This document shows positions 53,179-62,288 of a DNA stretch of 64,000 bases, piece by piece. A model generated the notes under the pieces. The model was given only the letters and a program-made list of their open reading frames with translations, ran no database searches and was not told the origin of the DNA. The position numbers and the translations under genes were made by a program. Position 1 is the stretch's first letter; every line of letters starts with the position of its first letter. The DNA lies in the NCBI GenBank assembly GCA_947495165.1, contig CANLXM010000001.1, forward strand, positions 248,001-312,000. Direction: 5' to 3'. This stretch comes from an uncultured Cellulomonadaceae bacterium. GTDB taxonomy: Bacteria; Actinomycetota; Actinomycetes; Actinomycetales; Cellulomonadaceae.

Positions 53179-55065
53179 GGAGCGCGACCGTCCTCGCCTC
53201 CGCGACGGTCGGGCACCGCGGAGCAGGCGCATCGCGTTGGCGATGACGACCAGCACGGACGCCTCGTGCACCAGCATGCCGAGGCTCATCGTCACGCCGC
53301 CCAGCAGCACTCCGGCCAGCAGCGCGCCCACCGTGACCAGGGCGATCGCGATGTTCTGCCGCATCACGCGCACCGTGCGGCGGGCGAGGCCCAGGGCCGC
53401 CGGCAGAGCGAGGAGGTCGTCGCGCATCAGGGCGATGTCGGCGGTCTCGACCGCGACCGCGGTGCCGGCCGCGCCCATCGCGACCCCGATGTCCGCGACG
53501 GCGAGCGCGGGAGCGTCGTTCACGCCGTCGCCGACCATCGCGACCACGTGGCCGGCGGCCTGCAGGCGCTGCACCGCGGCCAGCTTGTCCTCGGGCAGCA
53601 GGTGCGCCTCGACCTGGTCGACGCCCGTCGCCTCCGCGACCGTCCGGGCGACGCGCTCCGCGTCACCGGTGAGCATCACGACCGTGCGGATCCCCGACGC
53701 GTGCAGCCGGGCGACCATCTCCGCGGCGTCCGGGCGGACCGTGTCCGCCAGCCCGAGCACGCCGAGCACGACGCCGTCGAGCGCGACCACCACGGTGGTC
53801 CGGCCCGCCGCGGAGACCTCGGCCTCGTCCCGGAGCGACAGGCCGCCGTCGATGCCCTCGGCCACGAGCAGCGCCGGGTTCCCGACGACGATTCTCCGGC
53901 CCTGAACCGTGGCGACGATCCCGTGCCCGGGGACCGGAGCGACGTCGTCGGCCACCCCGTGCGGGCCAACCCCGGCGTCCGTGGCTGCGGCGATGACCGC
54001 GGCAGCGAGCGGGTGCTCCGAGCCAGACTCGGCGGCCGCGGCCCAGCGCAGCAGCTCGGCGGCGGTCACCCCGGCGGCGGGGCGCACGTCCGTGACGGCC
54101 GGCGTCCCGTGGGTGAGCGTGCCGGTCTTGTCGAGCGCGACCGCGGTGACGCGCGCCGTCGTCTCGAGGAACTCGCCGCCCTTGATGAGCATGCCCTCGC
54201 GCGCCCCGCGCCCGATCCCGGCGACGATCGCCACGGGGATCGAGATGACCAGGGCGCCGGGGCAGCCGATCACGAGCAGGGTGAGCGCGAGCTCGACGTC
54301 GCCGCTGACCAGCCCGGCGATCACCGCGCCGACCATGATCGCCGGGGTGTAGCGCGCCGAGAACCGCTCCATGAACGTCTGTGTGCGACCGCGGGCGTCC
54401 TGCGCGTCCTCGACCCGGCGGATGATCCGCGCCAGCGTCGTGTCGCGTCCGACGGCGTCGGCCCGGACCTGCAGGAAGCCGCCCCGTGACACCGTGCCGG
54501 CGAACACGCGGTCGCCCGGCACCTTCTCGACAGGCATGGATTCCCCGGTGATCGACGCCTCGTCGAGCGCGCCCGAGCCGACGAGGACCTCGCCGTCGAC
54601 CGGTACCTGGGCGCCGTTCTTCACCAGGACCGTCTCGCCGGGCGCGACCTCGCGGACGGGCACGGCCACCTGCGCGCCGTCCCGCAGCACGACGGCGGTC
54701 TGCGGCGCGACCGCGACGAGCTCGGCGAGCGCCGACCGTGTGCGGTTCATCGTCGCGGCCTCGAGGGCGTGCCCGACGGCGAAGAGGAACGTCACCGCCG
54801 CGGCCTCCCACAGGTCGCCGATCAGCACCGCCCCGACCGCCGCGACCGAGACGAGCAGGTCGATGCCGATCACGCGGTATCGGAGCCCGACGACCGCCTT
54901 GCGGAGCACGGGAGCGCCCGCGACGAGCGCGGCCGCGAGCATGGCGGCGTCGGCGACGTTGGTGGCATCGGTGATGCGGGCGGTCGCGAGCGAGACGACG
55001 ATCAGGGTCCCGGCCGCAGCGGGGACAGCCCACGGGCGCAGGCGCCGGGGCAGGGAGCTGGACAT
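52999..55065 (-). CDS. heavy-metal translocating P-type ATPase (P1B)
   Basis: A 688-residue metal-exporting ATPase. After eight membrane helices split around the domains it shows TGES in the actuator, VIGCPGALVIS as the metal motif in helix 6 (CPG rather than CPC), DKTGTLTHGTP with the phosphorylated Asp, SGSEHPLA (HP locus) and VGDGVNDAPAL. There is no N-terminal metal-binding domain; a separate HMA protein is encoded just upstream. GAGGAG lies 9 bases from the ATG. The final 60 or so residues, Gly/Arg-rich, are read antisense to the gene at 52507 and look non-native; the family usually ends near MRLLRG. Metal: zinc, cadmium or copper unknown. Confidence 0.9.
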   Translation of the reverse strand: MSSSLPRRLRPWAVPAAAGTLIVVSLATARITDATNVADAAMLAAALVAGAPVLRKAVVGLRYRVIGIDLLVSVAAVGAVLIGDLWEAAAVTFLFAVGHALEAATMNRTRSALAELVAVAPQTAVVLRDGAQVAVPVREVAPGETVLVKNGAQVPVDGEVLVGSGALDEASITGESMPVEKVPGDRVFAGTVSRGGFLQVRADAVGRDTTLARIIRRVEDAQDARGRTQTFMERFSARYTPAIMVGAVIAGLVSGDVELALTLLVIGCPGALVISIPVAIVAGIGRGAREGMLIKGGEFLETTARVTAVALDKTGTLTHGTPAVTDVRPAAGVTAAELLRWAAAAESGSEHPLAAAVIAAATDAGVGPHGVADDVAPVPGHGIVATVQGRRIVVGNPALLVAEGIDGGLSLRDEAEVSAAGRTTVVVALDGVVLGVLGLADTVRPDAAEMVARLHASGIRTVVMLTGDAERVARTVAEATGVDQVEAHLLPEDKLAAVQRLQAAGHVVAMVGDGVNDAPALAVADIGVAMGAAGTAVAVETADIALMRDDLLALPAALGLARRTVRVMRQNIAIALVTVGALLAGVLLGGVTMSLGMLVHEASVLVVIANAMRLLRGARPSRRRGRSRSSGAEGGPRPAVGVVPQGRDPRLEGQVSGRVPGGLEADARLAGGLERAQHVDAAEDLPRA

Positions 55066-55145
55066 GGTGGGGTTCTCCTCGAAAGACGGGTGCCCGACGA
55101 CGGTGCTGGACGCGCGCCGTCGGGCTCGGGTGGGTGGGGATCTGG

Positions 55146-55406
55146 TCAGGCGACGACGGCGGGGTAGCCGGCCGCGGTCACGGCGTCGGCGAGAGCGTCG
55201 GCGGTCACGACGGACGGGTCGTGGGTGACCTCGACGCGGGCGGACGCGAAGTGCACGGTCGCGCGCTCGACGCCCGGGAGGGCGTGCAGCCGCTTCTCGA
55301 TCTTCGCGACGCACGACGGGCAGCTGAAGCCCTCGGCGCGGAGCGTGGTCTGGACTGTGGCGGTGGTGGCGGTGGTGGCGGTGGTGGCGGTGTCGGCGGT
55401 GCGCAT
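55146..55406 (-). CDS. heavy-metal-associated (HMA) domain protein, CopZ-like
   Basis: An 86-residue protein. After a Thr/Ala tail encoded by repeated GTGGCGGTG units (TATTATTATTA), a ferredoxin-like HMA domain follows with the metal-binding GFSCPSCVAKIEKRL (C-x2-C), VHFASARVEV and AVTAAGYPAVV. It should deliver metal to, or regulate, the P-type ATPase encoded 80 bases downstream. GAAGGA lies 7 bases upstream of the ATG. Confidence 0.9.
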   Translation of the reverse strand: MRTADTATTATTATTATVQTTLRAEGFSCPSCVAKIEKRLHALPGVERATVHFASARVEVTHDPSVVTADALADAVTAAGYPAVVA

Positions 55407-55483
55407 GGCGGGGTCCTTCCGGTTCGGCGGGGCGGTGGTGCCCCGGTGCTGACGACGTTACGAAGGCCGCGGGAACCGGACCA

Positions 55484-55495
55484 TGACGGGCGTCA
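55484..55495. promoter_or_regulatory. Crp/Fnr-type half-site palindrome
   Basis: TGACGGGCGTCA: perfect TGAC/GTCA arms around four bases, embedded in ATGACGGGCGTCAAT. It lies in the divergent spacer between the HMA/ATPase operon and the Crp/Fnr gene, 64 bases from the start of the latter. Simplest inference: a site for the encoded regulator. Confidence 0.5.
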
Positions 55496-55559
55496 ATCAA
55501 CGGCACACCAGGCGGCGAGCGCGGCGTGCGAGGATCGAAGGACGATCAGGAGGTGAGCG

Positions 55560-56327
55560 ATGAGCGCGGAACGGGCGCCCCAGGAGAGCCGACGTCGTGT
55601 CCCGCTCCGGGCGACGTGCGCGCAGCCGCACGAGTGCTCGCCCGAGGTGCGCTTCCGGGTGCTGCGCCAGGTGCCGTTCTTCGCGGACCTTGACGACGCC
55701 GAGCTCGGGCGCGTCGACGAGCGCACCTCGTCCCTGTCGTGGGGCGAGGGGGACCCGGTCTACGCGGCCGGTGAGCCGGCGTCGGCGCTCTACGTGCTCG
55801 CGGCCGGGCGCGTCGCGCTCGTGCACGGCGCGCCTGACGGCGGGGAGGTCATCACGGACGTGCTCGTGCCGGGCGACCTCTTCGGGTCGGTGGGAGCGCT
55901 GGGCGACGTCGAGCACGCCGAGACCGCGCGGGCGATGCAGACGGTGTGCGCGCTGCGCATCGACGCCGAGGTGTTCCGCGGGATCCTCGTCGAGTTCCCC
56001 GCGGTCACGCTGCGGGTGCTCGACGTCGTCGCCGAGCGGCTCGCCCGCACGCGCGGCCAGGCGGCGGCGCGGTCGCGGTCGGTCGAGTCGCGGGTCGCGG
56101 CCGTGCTGCTGCGCCTCGACGAGCAGCTGGGCCAGGAGCGCGCCCGCGGCGGGTCGCTGCTCCAGCTGCCGCTGAGCCGGGCGGACCTCGCGGGCCTGGC
56201 GGGGTCGACCCCGGAGTCTGTGTCACGGGTGATGAGCAGGCTGAAGCGGGAGGGCATCGTCGACACGGGTCGGCGGTGGACGGCGATCCTCGATCACGAC
56301 CGCCTCAAGACCCTCACCGGCGTCTGA
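55560..56327 (+). CDS. Crp/Fnr-family transcriptional regulator
   Basis: A 255-residue regulator. The N-terminal CAQPHEC holds two cysteines that may sense metal or redox state. A cyclic-nucleotide-binding-like beta barrel follows (FADLDDAELGRVDERTS, GEPASALYVLAAGRVALVH, LVPGDLFGSVGAL), then a dimer helix and a Crp winged helix (LSRADLAGLAGSTPESVSRV). AGGAGGTGAG before the ATG is a strong ribosome site. Divergent position to the metal ATPase module suggests control of metal export. Confidence 0.9.
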   Translation: MSAERAPQESRRRVPLRATCAQPHECSPEVRFRVLRQVPFFADLDDAELGRVDERTSSLSWGEGDPVYAAGEPASALYVLAAGRVALVHGAPDGGEVITDVLVPGDLFGSVGALGDVEHAETARAMQTVCALRIDAEVFRGILVEFPAVTLRVLDVVAERLARTRGQAAARSRSVESRVAAVLLRLDEQLGQERARGGSLLQLPLSRADLAGLAGSTPESVSRVMSRLKREGIVDTGRRWTAILDHDRLKTLTGV

Positions 56328-56344
56328 CGCTCCCCTCCCCGGGA

Positions 56345-56424
56345 TCGAGTGCCCTGAATCTGCGGTCGAGTGCCCTGAAATGACGGGTTTCGAGCCGATC
56401 AGGCGACAGTTTCGGGGCACTCGA
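56345..56424. repeat. inverted repeat with duplicated left arm (hairpin family member)
   Basis: TCGAGTGCCCTGAA occurs at 56345-56358 and again at 56366-56379; the second copy pairs with 56410-56424 at 14 of 15 positions. The loop contains GGTTTCGAGCCGATCAGG, very close to the minus-strand loop of copy B at 57118. It lies between the Crp/Fnr gene and the PfpI gene (200-base spacer). Confidence 0.75.
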
Positions 56425-56527
56425 TCGGAGGGGTTCGGGATGCGAGTCCGGCCGCGGGGGCGTGTCATGGAGGGAGGCGGCTGCGCACACCCCCGCGCGG
56501 CCGCGTCCCTGCGACAAGGAGGCATCC

Positions 56528-57094
56528 ATGACTGAGAACATCTCCGGCAAGACCATCGCGTTCCTCGCCACGGACGGGGTCGAGCAGGTCGAGCTGACCC
56601 AGCCCTGGGACGCCGTGAAGAATGCGGGCGGCACCCCGGTGCTGGTCTCTCCCAAGGACGGCAAGATCACTGCGATGAAGGGCGACTGGGAGCACGGTGA
56701 CTCGTTCCCCGTCGACGTCGCGCTCTCGTCCGCCAAGGCCGAGGACTACGACGGCCTCGTGCTGCCGGGCGGCACGATCAACGCCGACACGCTCCGCATC
56801 GACACCGACGCCCAGGCGTTCGCGCGGGCGTTCTTCGCCGCGCACAAGCCGGTCGCGGCGATCTGCCACGCGCCGTGGCTGCTCATCGAGGCGGGCGTCG
56901 TCGAGGGTCGGGAGATGACGTCCTACGCGTCGCTCAAGACGGACCTCGTCAACGCCGGCGCGCGCTGGCAGGACGCCGAGGTGATCGTCGACGCAGGCTT
57001 CACCACGAGCCGCAACCCGGGCGACCTCGACGCGTTCTGCGCCAAGATGATCGAGGAGATCGCCGAGGGCGAGCACGAGAACCAGACGGCCTGA
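56528..57094 (+). CDS. PfpI/DJ-1 family protein (type 1 glutamine amidotransferase-like)
   Basis: A 188-residue protein of the DJ-1/PfpI superfamily: TIAFLATDGVEQVELTQPWD, the Glu-strand, DGLVLPGGTINADTLR, and the nucleophile elbow AAICHAPWLLIEAG with Cys near residue 115 followed by His. Homologues (YhbO, PfpI) are described as stress proteins with deglycase, chaperone or protease activity. AAGGAGG lies 7 bases upstream of the ATG. It is monocistronic and followed by repeat copy B. Confidence 0.9.
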   Translation: MTENISGKTIAFLATDGVEQVELTQPWDAVKNAGGTPVLVSPKDGKITAMKGDWEHGDSFPVDVALSSAKAEDYDGLVLPGGTINADTLRIDTDAQAFARAFFAAHKPVAAICHAPWLLIEAGVVEGREMTSYASLKTDLVNAGARWQDAEVIVDAGFTTSRNPGDLDAFCAKMIEEIAEGEHENQTA

Positions 57095-57117
57095 CGGTCC
57101 CCCACCCAACCGACGCT

Positions 57118-57173
57118 GAGTGCACGATTTTGGCGGTCCGAACGGCTCGAAACACCGCCAGAATCGTGCACTC
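57118..57173. repeat. dispersed hairpin element, copy B
   Basis: GAGTGCACGATTTTGGCGGT (57118-57137) pairs with 57154-57173 at 19 of 20 positions. Compared with copy A, the stem changes AG to GA on the left and CT to TC on the right, so base pairing is kept. It lies between the convergent PfpI gene and the Pyr_excise gene. Confidence 0.9.
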
Positions 57174-57175
57174 AC

Positions 57176-57205
57176 GGGTGGGGCATGGGTGGGGCATGGG
57201 TGGGG
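57176..57205. repeat. tandem GGGTGGGGCAT undecamers, G-quadruplex candidate
   Basis: Two full copies and one partial copy of an 11-base unit directly after copy B, with six GGG/GGGG runs on the plus strand. The end of copy A (52482-52510) has a degenerate counterpart (GGGATGGGTGGCAGGGTGGG). Confidence 0.85.
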
Positions 57206-57209
57206 TGCG

Positions 57210-57662
57210 TCAGGGGCGTTCCCAGGGCTCGATGTCGCCCGGGATCGGCGTGAACAGCGGGTGCAGGGCGACGTCGTCGGGCGTGGGGTACGCGCGCAGG
57301 AGCATCGCGTGCTGGTCGGGGGAGCGGAGCGCCAGCTTGGTCATCAGGTGGGTCCACTCGTAGCGGACCTGGCCCTCGGTCACGGGGATCCGCGGCACCA
57401 CGACGCCCGGCTCGGGACGCTGGATCACCTTGGTCGCGTCGAACTTGTAGCCGCGCTCGGTCGCCTGCTCCGCCACAGCGTCGAGGTAGACGCCGACGGC
57501 GAGCAACGGGTCCGGGTGCGCGCGGAACCGCACGAGCTGGCTGTGGTTGAGATACCCCTTGGTGCGGCCAGCCAGCACAGCCTGCGCGAGGAGCGTCTCG
57601 CGCCAGCACGCCGTGAGGCCCTGGCGGTCGAGATAGCGGGGGTGGAGGGACCAGACGCGCAC
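57210..57662 (-). CDS. pyrimidine-dimer DNA glycosylase-like (T4 endonuclease V family)
   Basis: A 150-residue Pyr_excise-family protein: MRVWSLHPRYLDRQGLTACW at the N-terminus, then LLAQAVLAGRTKGYLNHSQL and VRFRAHPDP, the typical helix and Arg/His-rich segment. T4 endonuclease V cuts at UV-induced pyrimidine dimers using the N-terminal amine; this start is not the same as Thr2 of that enzyme, so activity needs checking. The GTG start overlaps the cupin stop (TAG/GTG share one base), so the genes are coupled. Confidence 0.85.
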   Translation of the reverse strand: MRVWSLHPRYLDRQGLTACWRETLLAQAVLAGRTKGYLNHSQLVRFRAHPDPLLAVGVYLDAVAEQATERGYKFDATKVIQRPEPGVVVPRIPVTEGQVRYEWTHLMTKLALRSPDQHAMLLRAYPTPDDVALHPLFTPIPGDIEPWERP

Positions 57663-58069
57663 TAGGCGGTGGCCTCCCGACCAGCCTCGGGCTCGCTGGT
57701 GCCCTGCGGGGCCACCCCGGCGTCCTCCCGCCCTCCTGCGACGAGCGAGTCGGGCAGGCTCGTCACCGTCGTCAGCAGGAACACCGAGTCCTGGTCCGCA
57801 GCGACCGCGTGCCGGTGGTGGGTCAGCACGGCGAGCTCGCCGGCCCCCACCTCGCTCCGCTCGTTGCCGGTGACGCGCACGTGCCCCACGAGCACCTGGA
57901 TGCTCGCGGCGTCGGGGGAGTTGTGCTCCCCGAGGCTCGATCCCGCGGTGAGCGCGATGATCGACTGCCGCAGGACGCCGTCGTGCAGGAGGAGCTCGGC
58001 GCTGCGCCCGTGCGGCGACGCGTGGGCGGCATCGAGGTGGTAGCGGGCGAGGTCGGTCAGGTGCGACAT
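57662..58069 (-). CDS. small cupin-domain protein
   Basis: A 135-residue single-domain cupin: SIIALTAGSSLGEHNSPDAAS holds the first cupin motif with its His, IQVLVGHVRVTGNERSEVGA is the barrel turn, and VLTHHRHAVAADQDSVFLL is the second motif. The metal-binding residues are incompletely conserved, so catalysis is unclear. It is coupled to the Pyr_excise gene. The start at the ATG at 58069 is preferred to the upstream frame (open to 58234). Confidence 0.75.
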   Translation of the reverse strand: MSHLTDLARYHLDAAHASPHGRSAELLLHDGVLRQSIIALTAGSSLGEHNSPDAASIQVLVGHVRVTGNERSEVGAGELAVLTHHRHAVAADQDSVFLLTTVTSLPDSLVAGGREDAGVAPQGTSEPEAGREATA

Positions 58070-58130
58070 GTCTGGTCCTTTGCTCCGGTCGTGCGGCGCG
58101 ACGCTGCGCGCGCGGCGGGTGGTCTCGACG

Positions 58131-59702
58131 CTACCGCGCCGCGTCGGGCACGGGTGCGCCGTGCTCGGGCGCCCCGTGCTCCACGTGCGTCGCCCGCATC
58201 GAGATCGCCGCGACGAGGCCGAGCAGCAGCACACCGACGGCGACGAGCAGCGTCTCGGTGACGGCGCTCGCGAACCCGCCGGCCATGGCCGCCAGCTGGT
58301 CCGCCGGGATCTCCCCGCCCGCGCCGACGCCGGCCGCGGCCTCGCCGCCCAGGTGATGGCCGAGCCTCGAGGTGAGCACCGCGACGATCACGGCCGAGCC
58401 GATCACGCCGCCCATCTGCCGGGTCGTGTTGAACGCGCCCGCCCCGGCGCCCGCGGTGCGCTGGTCGAGGCCCGACGTCGCGAGGTTGGCCAGCGGCGAG
58501 AACACGAACCCGGTGCCGACCCCGAACAGCAGCACGGCGGGAAGGAACGTCCAGCGCGTGGCCTCGGGGTCGATCGCGAACGCCATCCAGGCGATCGACG
58601 TCGACAGCGTCGCGAACCCGATGGTCGCGACCCACTTGCCGGGGATGCGGTCCGACAGGCGTCCGGCGAACGGCGCGAGGATGCCCGAGAGCAGCGACCC
58701 GGGCAGGTTCACCAGGGCGGCCTCGAGCGCGCTCATGCCGAGCACGGTCTGGAGGAAGATCGTGAACGGGAAGAAGATGCCGATCATCGCGAAGGACACG
58801 CTCGCGCCGGCGATGTTCGCGAGCGAGAAGTTGCGGAACGTGAACAGCGACAGCGGCAGCAGCGCGTTCGGTCCGAGCCTGCGCTGCCACACGAGGAACG
58901 CCGCGAGCAGCGCGATTCCCAGCCCGATCATGAGCGGGACGCTGATCGGTCCCGCGATCGTGCCCCAGTCGAACGTCGGCCCCTCCTGCACCCCGAAGAC
59001 GAACGCGCCCAGGCCGAGGATCGACAGGACGACGCCGACGATGTCCAGACGCCGCGACGTCGTCGGCAGCGACGGCAGGTGCCGGAGCGCCAGGTAGAGG
59101 GCGACGATCCCGACGGGGATGTTGACGAAGAAGATCCACTCCCAGCCGAGCGACGAGACGAGCACGCCGCCCAGCACCGGCCCGGTGATCGTGGCGATGC
59201 CGGCGACCGAGCCCCAGACGCCGAGCGCCGTGCCGCGCTGCCGGGCGGGGAAGACGCGCGTGATGATCGCCATCGTCTGCGGCGTCATGAGCGCCGCACC
59301 CACACCCTGGGCGGCGCGCGCGGCGACGAGCGACGGGATCGAGTCGGCCAGCCCGCACCACAGGGACGTCAGCGTGAAGACGACCAGACCGACGATGAAC
59401 ACGGCTCGGGCGCCGTAGCGGTCACCGAGTCGCCCGGTCAGCAGCAGCAACGACGCGTACGTCAGCAGGTAGGCGCTGTTCACCCAGCCCACCGCGACGT
59501 AGTCCGCCTGCAGTTCCTCGGCGAGCGTCGGCACCGCGATGTTCACGATCGTCGTGTCGACCATGATCATAAAAAAACCGAGCGCGAGAGCAGGCATGAC
59601 GACCCAGGGGCTCTTGCCGCCCAGGTCGACCAGACCGCGCCCGGGAGGGCTGGCAGCGGTTCCGGCGGCGGGGGGACCGGCAGGCGGTCGTCGGGTGCTC
59701 AC
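58131..59702 (-). CDS. DHA2-family MFS drug transporter (EmrB/QacA-like)
   Basis: A 523-residue transporter with about fourteen helices. LALGFFMIMVDTTIVNIAVP is the DHA2 first helix, TGRLGDRYGARAVFIVGLVV is motif A, and GIATITGPVLGGVLVSSLGW is motif C, the antiporter signature. It exports cationic or lipophilic compounds by proton antiport; substrates are unknown. The GTG at 59702 is preferred because the preceding residues, back to GTG at 59762, are Arg-rich and out of character. Helix 1 contains a TTTTTTT run (TTT-TTT-ATG), rare for this genome. Confidence 0.9.
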   Translation of the reverse strand: MSTRRPPAGPPAAGTAASPPGRGLVDLGGKSPWVVMPALALGFFMIMVDTTIVNIAVPTLAEELQADYVAVGWVNSAYLLTYASLLLLTGRLGDRYGARAVFIVGLVVFTLTSLWCGLADSIPSLVAARAAQGVGAALMTPQTMAIITRVFPARQRGTALGVWGSVAGIATITGPVLGGVLVSSLGWEWIFFVNIPVGIVALYLALRHLPSLPTTSRRLDIVGVVLSILGLGAFVFGVQEGPTFDWGTIAGPISVPLMIGLGIALLAAFLVWQRRLGPNALLPLSLFTFRNFSLANIAGASVSFAMIGIFFPFTIFLQTVLGMSALEAALVNLPGSLLSGILAPFAGRLSDRIPGKWVATIGFATLSTSIAWMAFAIDPEATRWTFLPAVLLFGVGTGFVFSPLANLATSGLDQRTAGAGAGAFNTTRQMGGVIGSAVIVAVLTSRLGHHLGGEAAAGVGAGGEIPADQLAAMAGGFASAVTETLLVAVGVLLLGLVAAISMRATHVEHGAPEHGAPVPDAAR

Positions 59703-59808
59703 GAGGCATTCGATCACGCGCCGCCGACACCCGCGCGGCGTCGGGCACGTGCCGTCCGTCACGAAAATGACGCATGGTCACCACCTGCGGCCGCGTACCG
59801 TGGAGCCC

Positions 59809-59820
59809 ATGTGGACCTGA
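59809..59820 (+). other. possible 3-codon leader ORF before the ABC-F gene
   Basis: ATG TGG ACC TGA lies 43 bases upstream of the ABC-F start with GTGGAG 3 bases before it. ABC-F resistance genes are often controlled by short leader peptides, but a three-codon ORF can occur by chance. Confidence 0.2.
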
Positions 59821-59863
59821 CGCGCCCCAGCCCCCTCCCCCCTCGCGAACCGGCAGGTGACCC

Positions 59864-61666
<1,803 letters not shown>

Positions 61667-61676
61667 GCTGACCGGC

Positions 61677-62138
61677 ATGACTGCTGAGCGCGCGCGAGCC
61701 GCCCTCGAGGCCTCCGGGATCGCCTTCACGATCACCGCCCACGGGCCGGTGCGCTCGCTCGAGGAGGCCGCCGCTGCCCGGGGTGTGACGCCGTCGGCGA
61801 TCGTGAAGACCCTCGTGGTGCGTCGTGGGGACGACGACCACCTGCTCGTCCTCGTCCCCGGCGACCGGCAGATCTCCTGGCCCAAGCTGCGGGCGCTGCT
61901 CGGCGTCGCGCGCCTGTCGATGCCCGACGCCGCCGGGGCGCAGGCCGCGACCGGGTACGAGCGCGGCACGATCACGCCGTTCGGGTCGACGACGGCGTGG
62001 CCAGTCATCGCGGACGAGCGCGTCGCGGGCGTCGTCTCGATCGGCGCGGGCGCGCACGGCGTTGCCGCCACCCTGGACGCGGCCGACCTTGTCCGCGCGC
62101 TCGAAGCCCAGGTCGCGGACGTCACCGAGGACCGCTGA
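61677..62138 (+). CDS. YbaK/ProX-type aminoacyl-tRNA deacylase
   Basis: A 153-residue YbaK-domain protein: SLEEAAAARGVTPSAIVKTL with the catalytic Lys, VLVPGDRQISWPKLRALLG and GYERGTITPFGS with the conserved G-x3-P. Such proteins hydrolyse mischarged Cys-tRNA(Pro) or related tRNAs. It is 10 bases downstream of the ABC-F gene and in the same direction, so it is probably translated from the same mRNA. Confidence 0.88.
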   Translation: MTAERARAALEASGIAFTITAHGPVRSLEEAAAARGVTPSAIVKTLVVRRGDDDHLLVLVPGDRQISWPKLRALLGVARLSMPDAAGAQAATGYERGTITPFGSTTAWPVIADERVAGVVSIGAGAHGVAATLDAADLVRALEAQVADVTEDR

Positions 62139-62288
62139 CGAGACCAAGGTCCGTTGTGGACGCCCCCGTTGAACGCTCGAAGGGGCCGTTCTGGGCCCTC
62201 GCGCGGGGAGCCGTCTCACGCAGCGCGCAGCGGTCGCACGGTCGCGGACGCGCGTGCATAGTCGTCGCATCCGGAACGAGGAGCGGTG

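Noticed and set aside
59560..59585. TTTTTTT run in the DHA2 transporter as a frameshift
   Set aside because: The frame and conserved helix residues continue correctly on both sides, so it is an unusual but intact codon pair.
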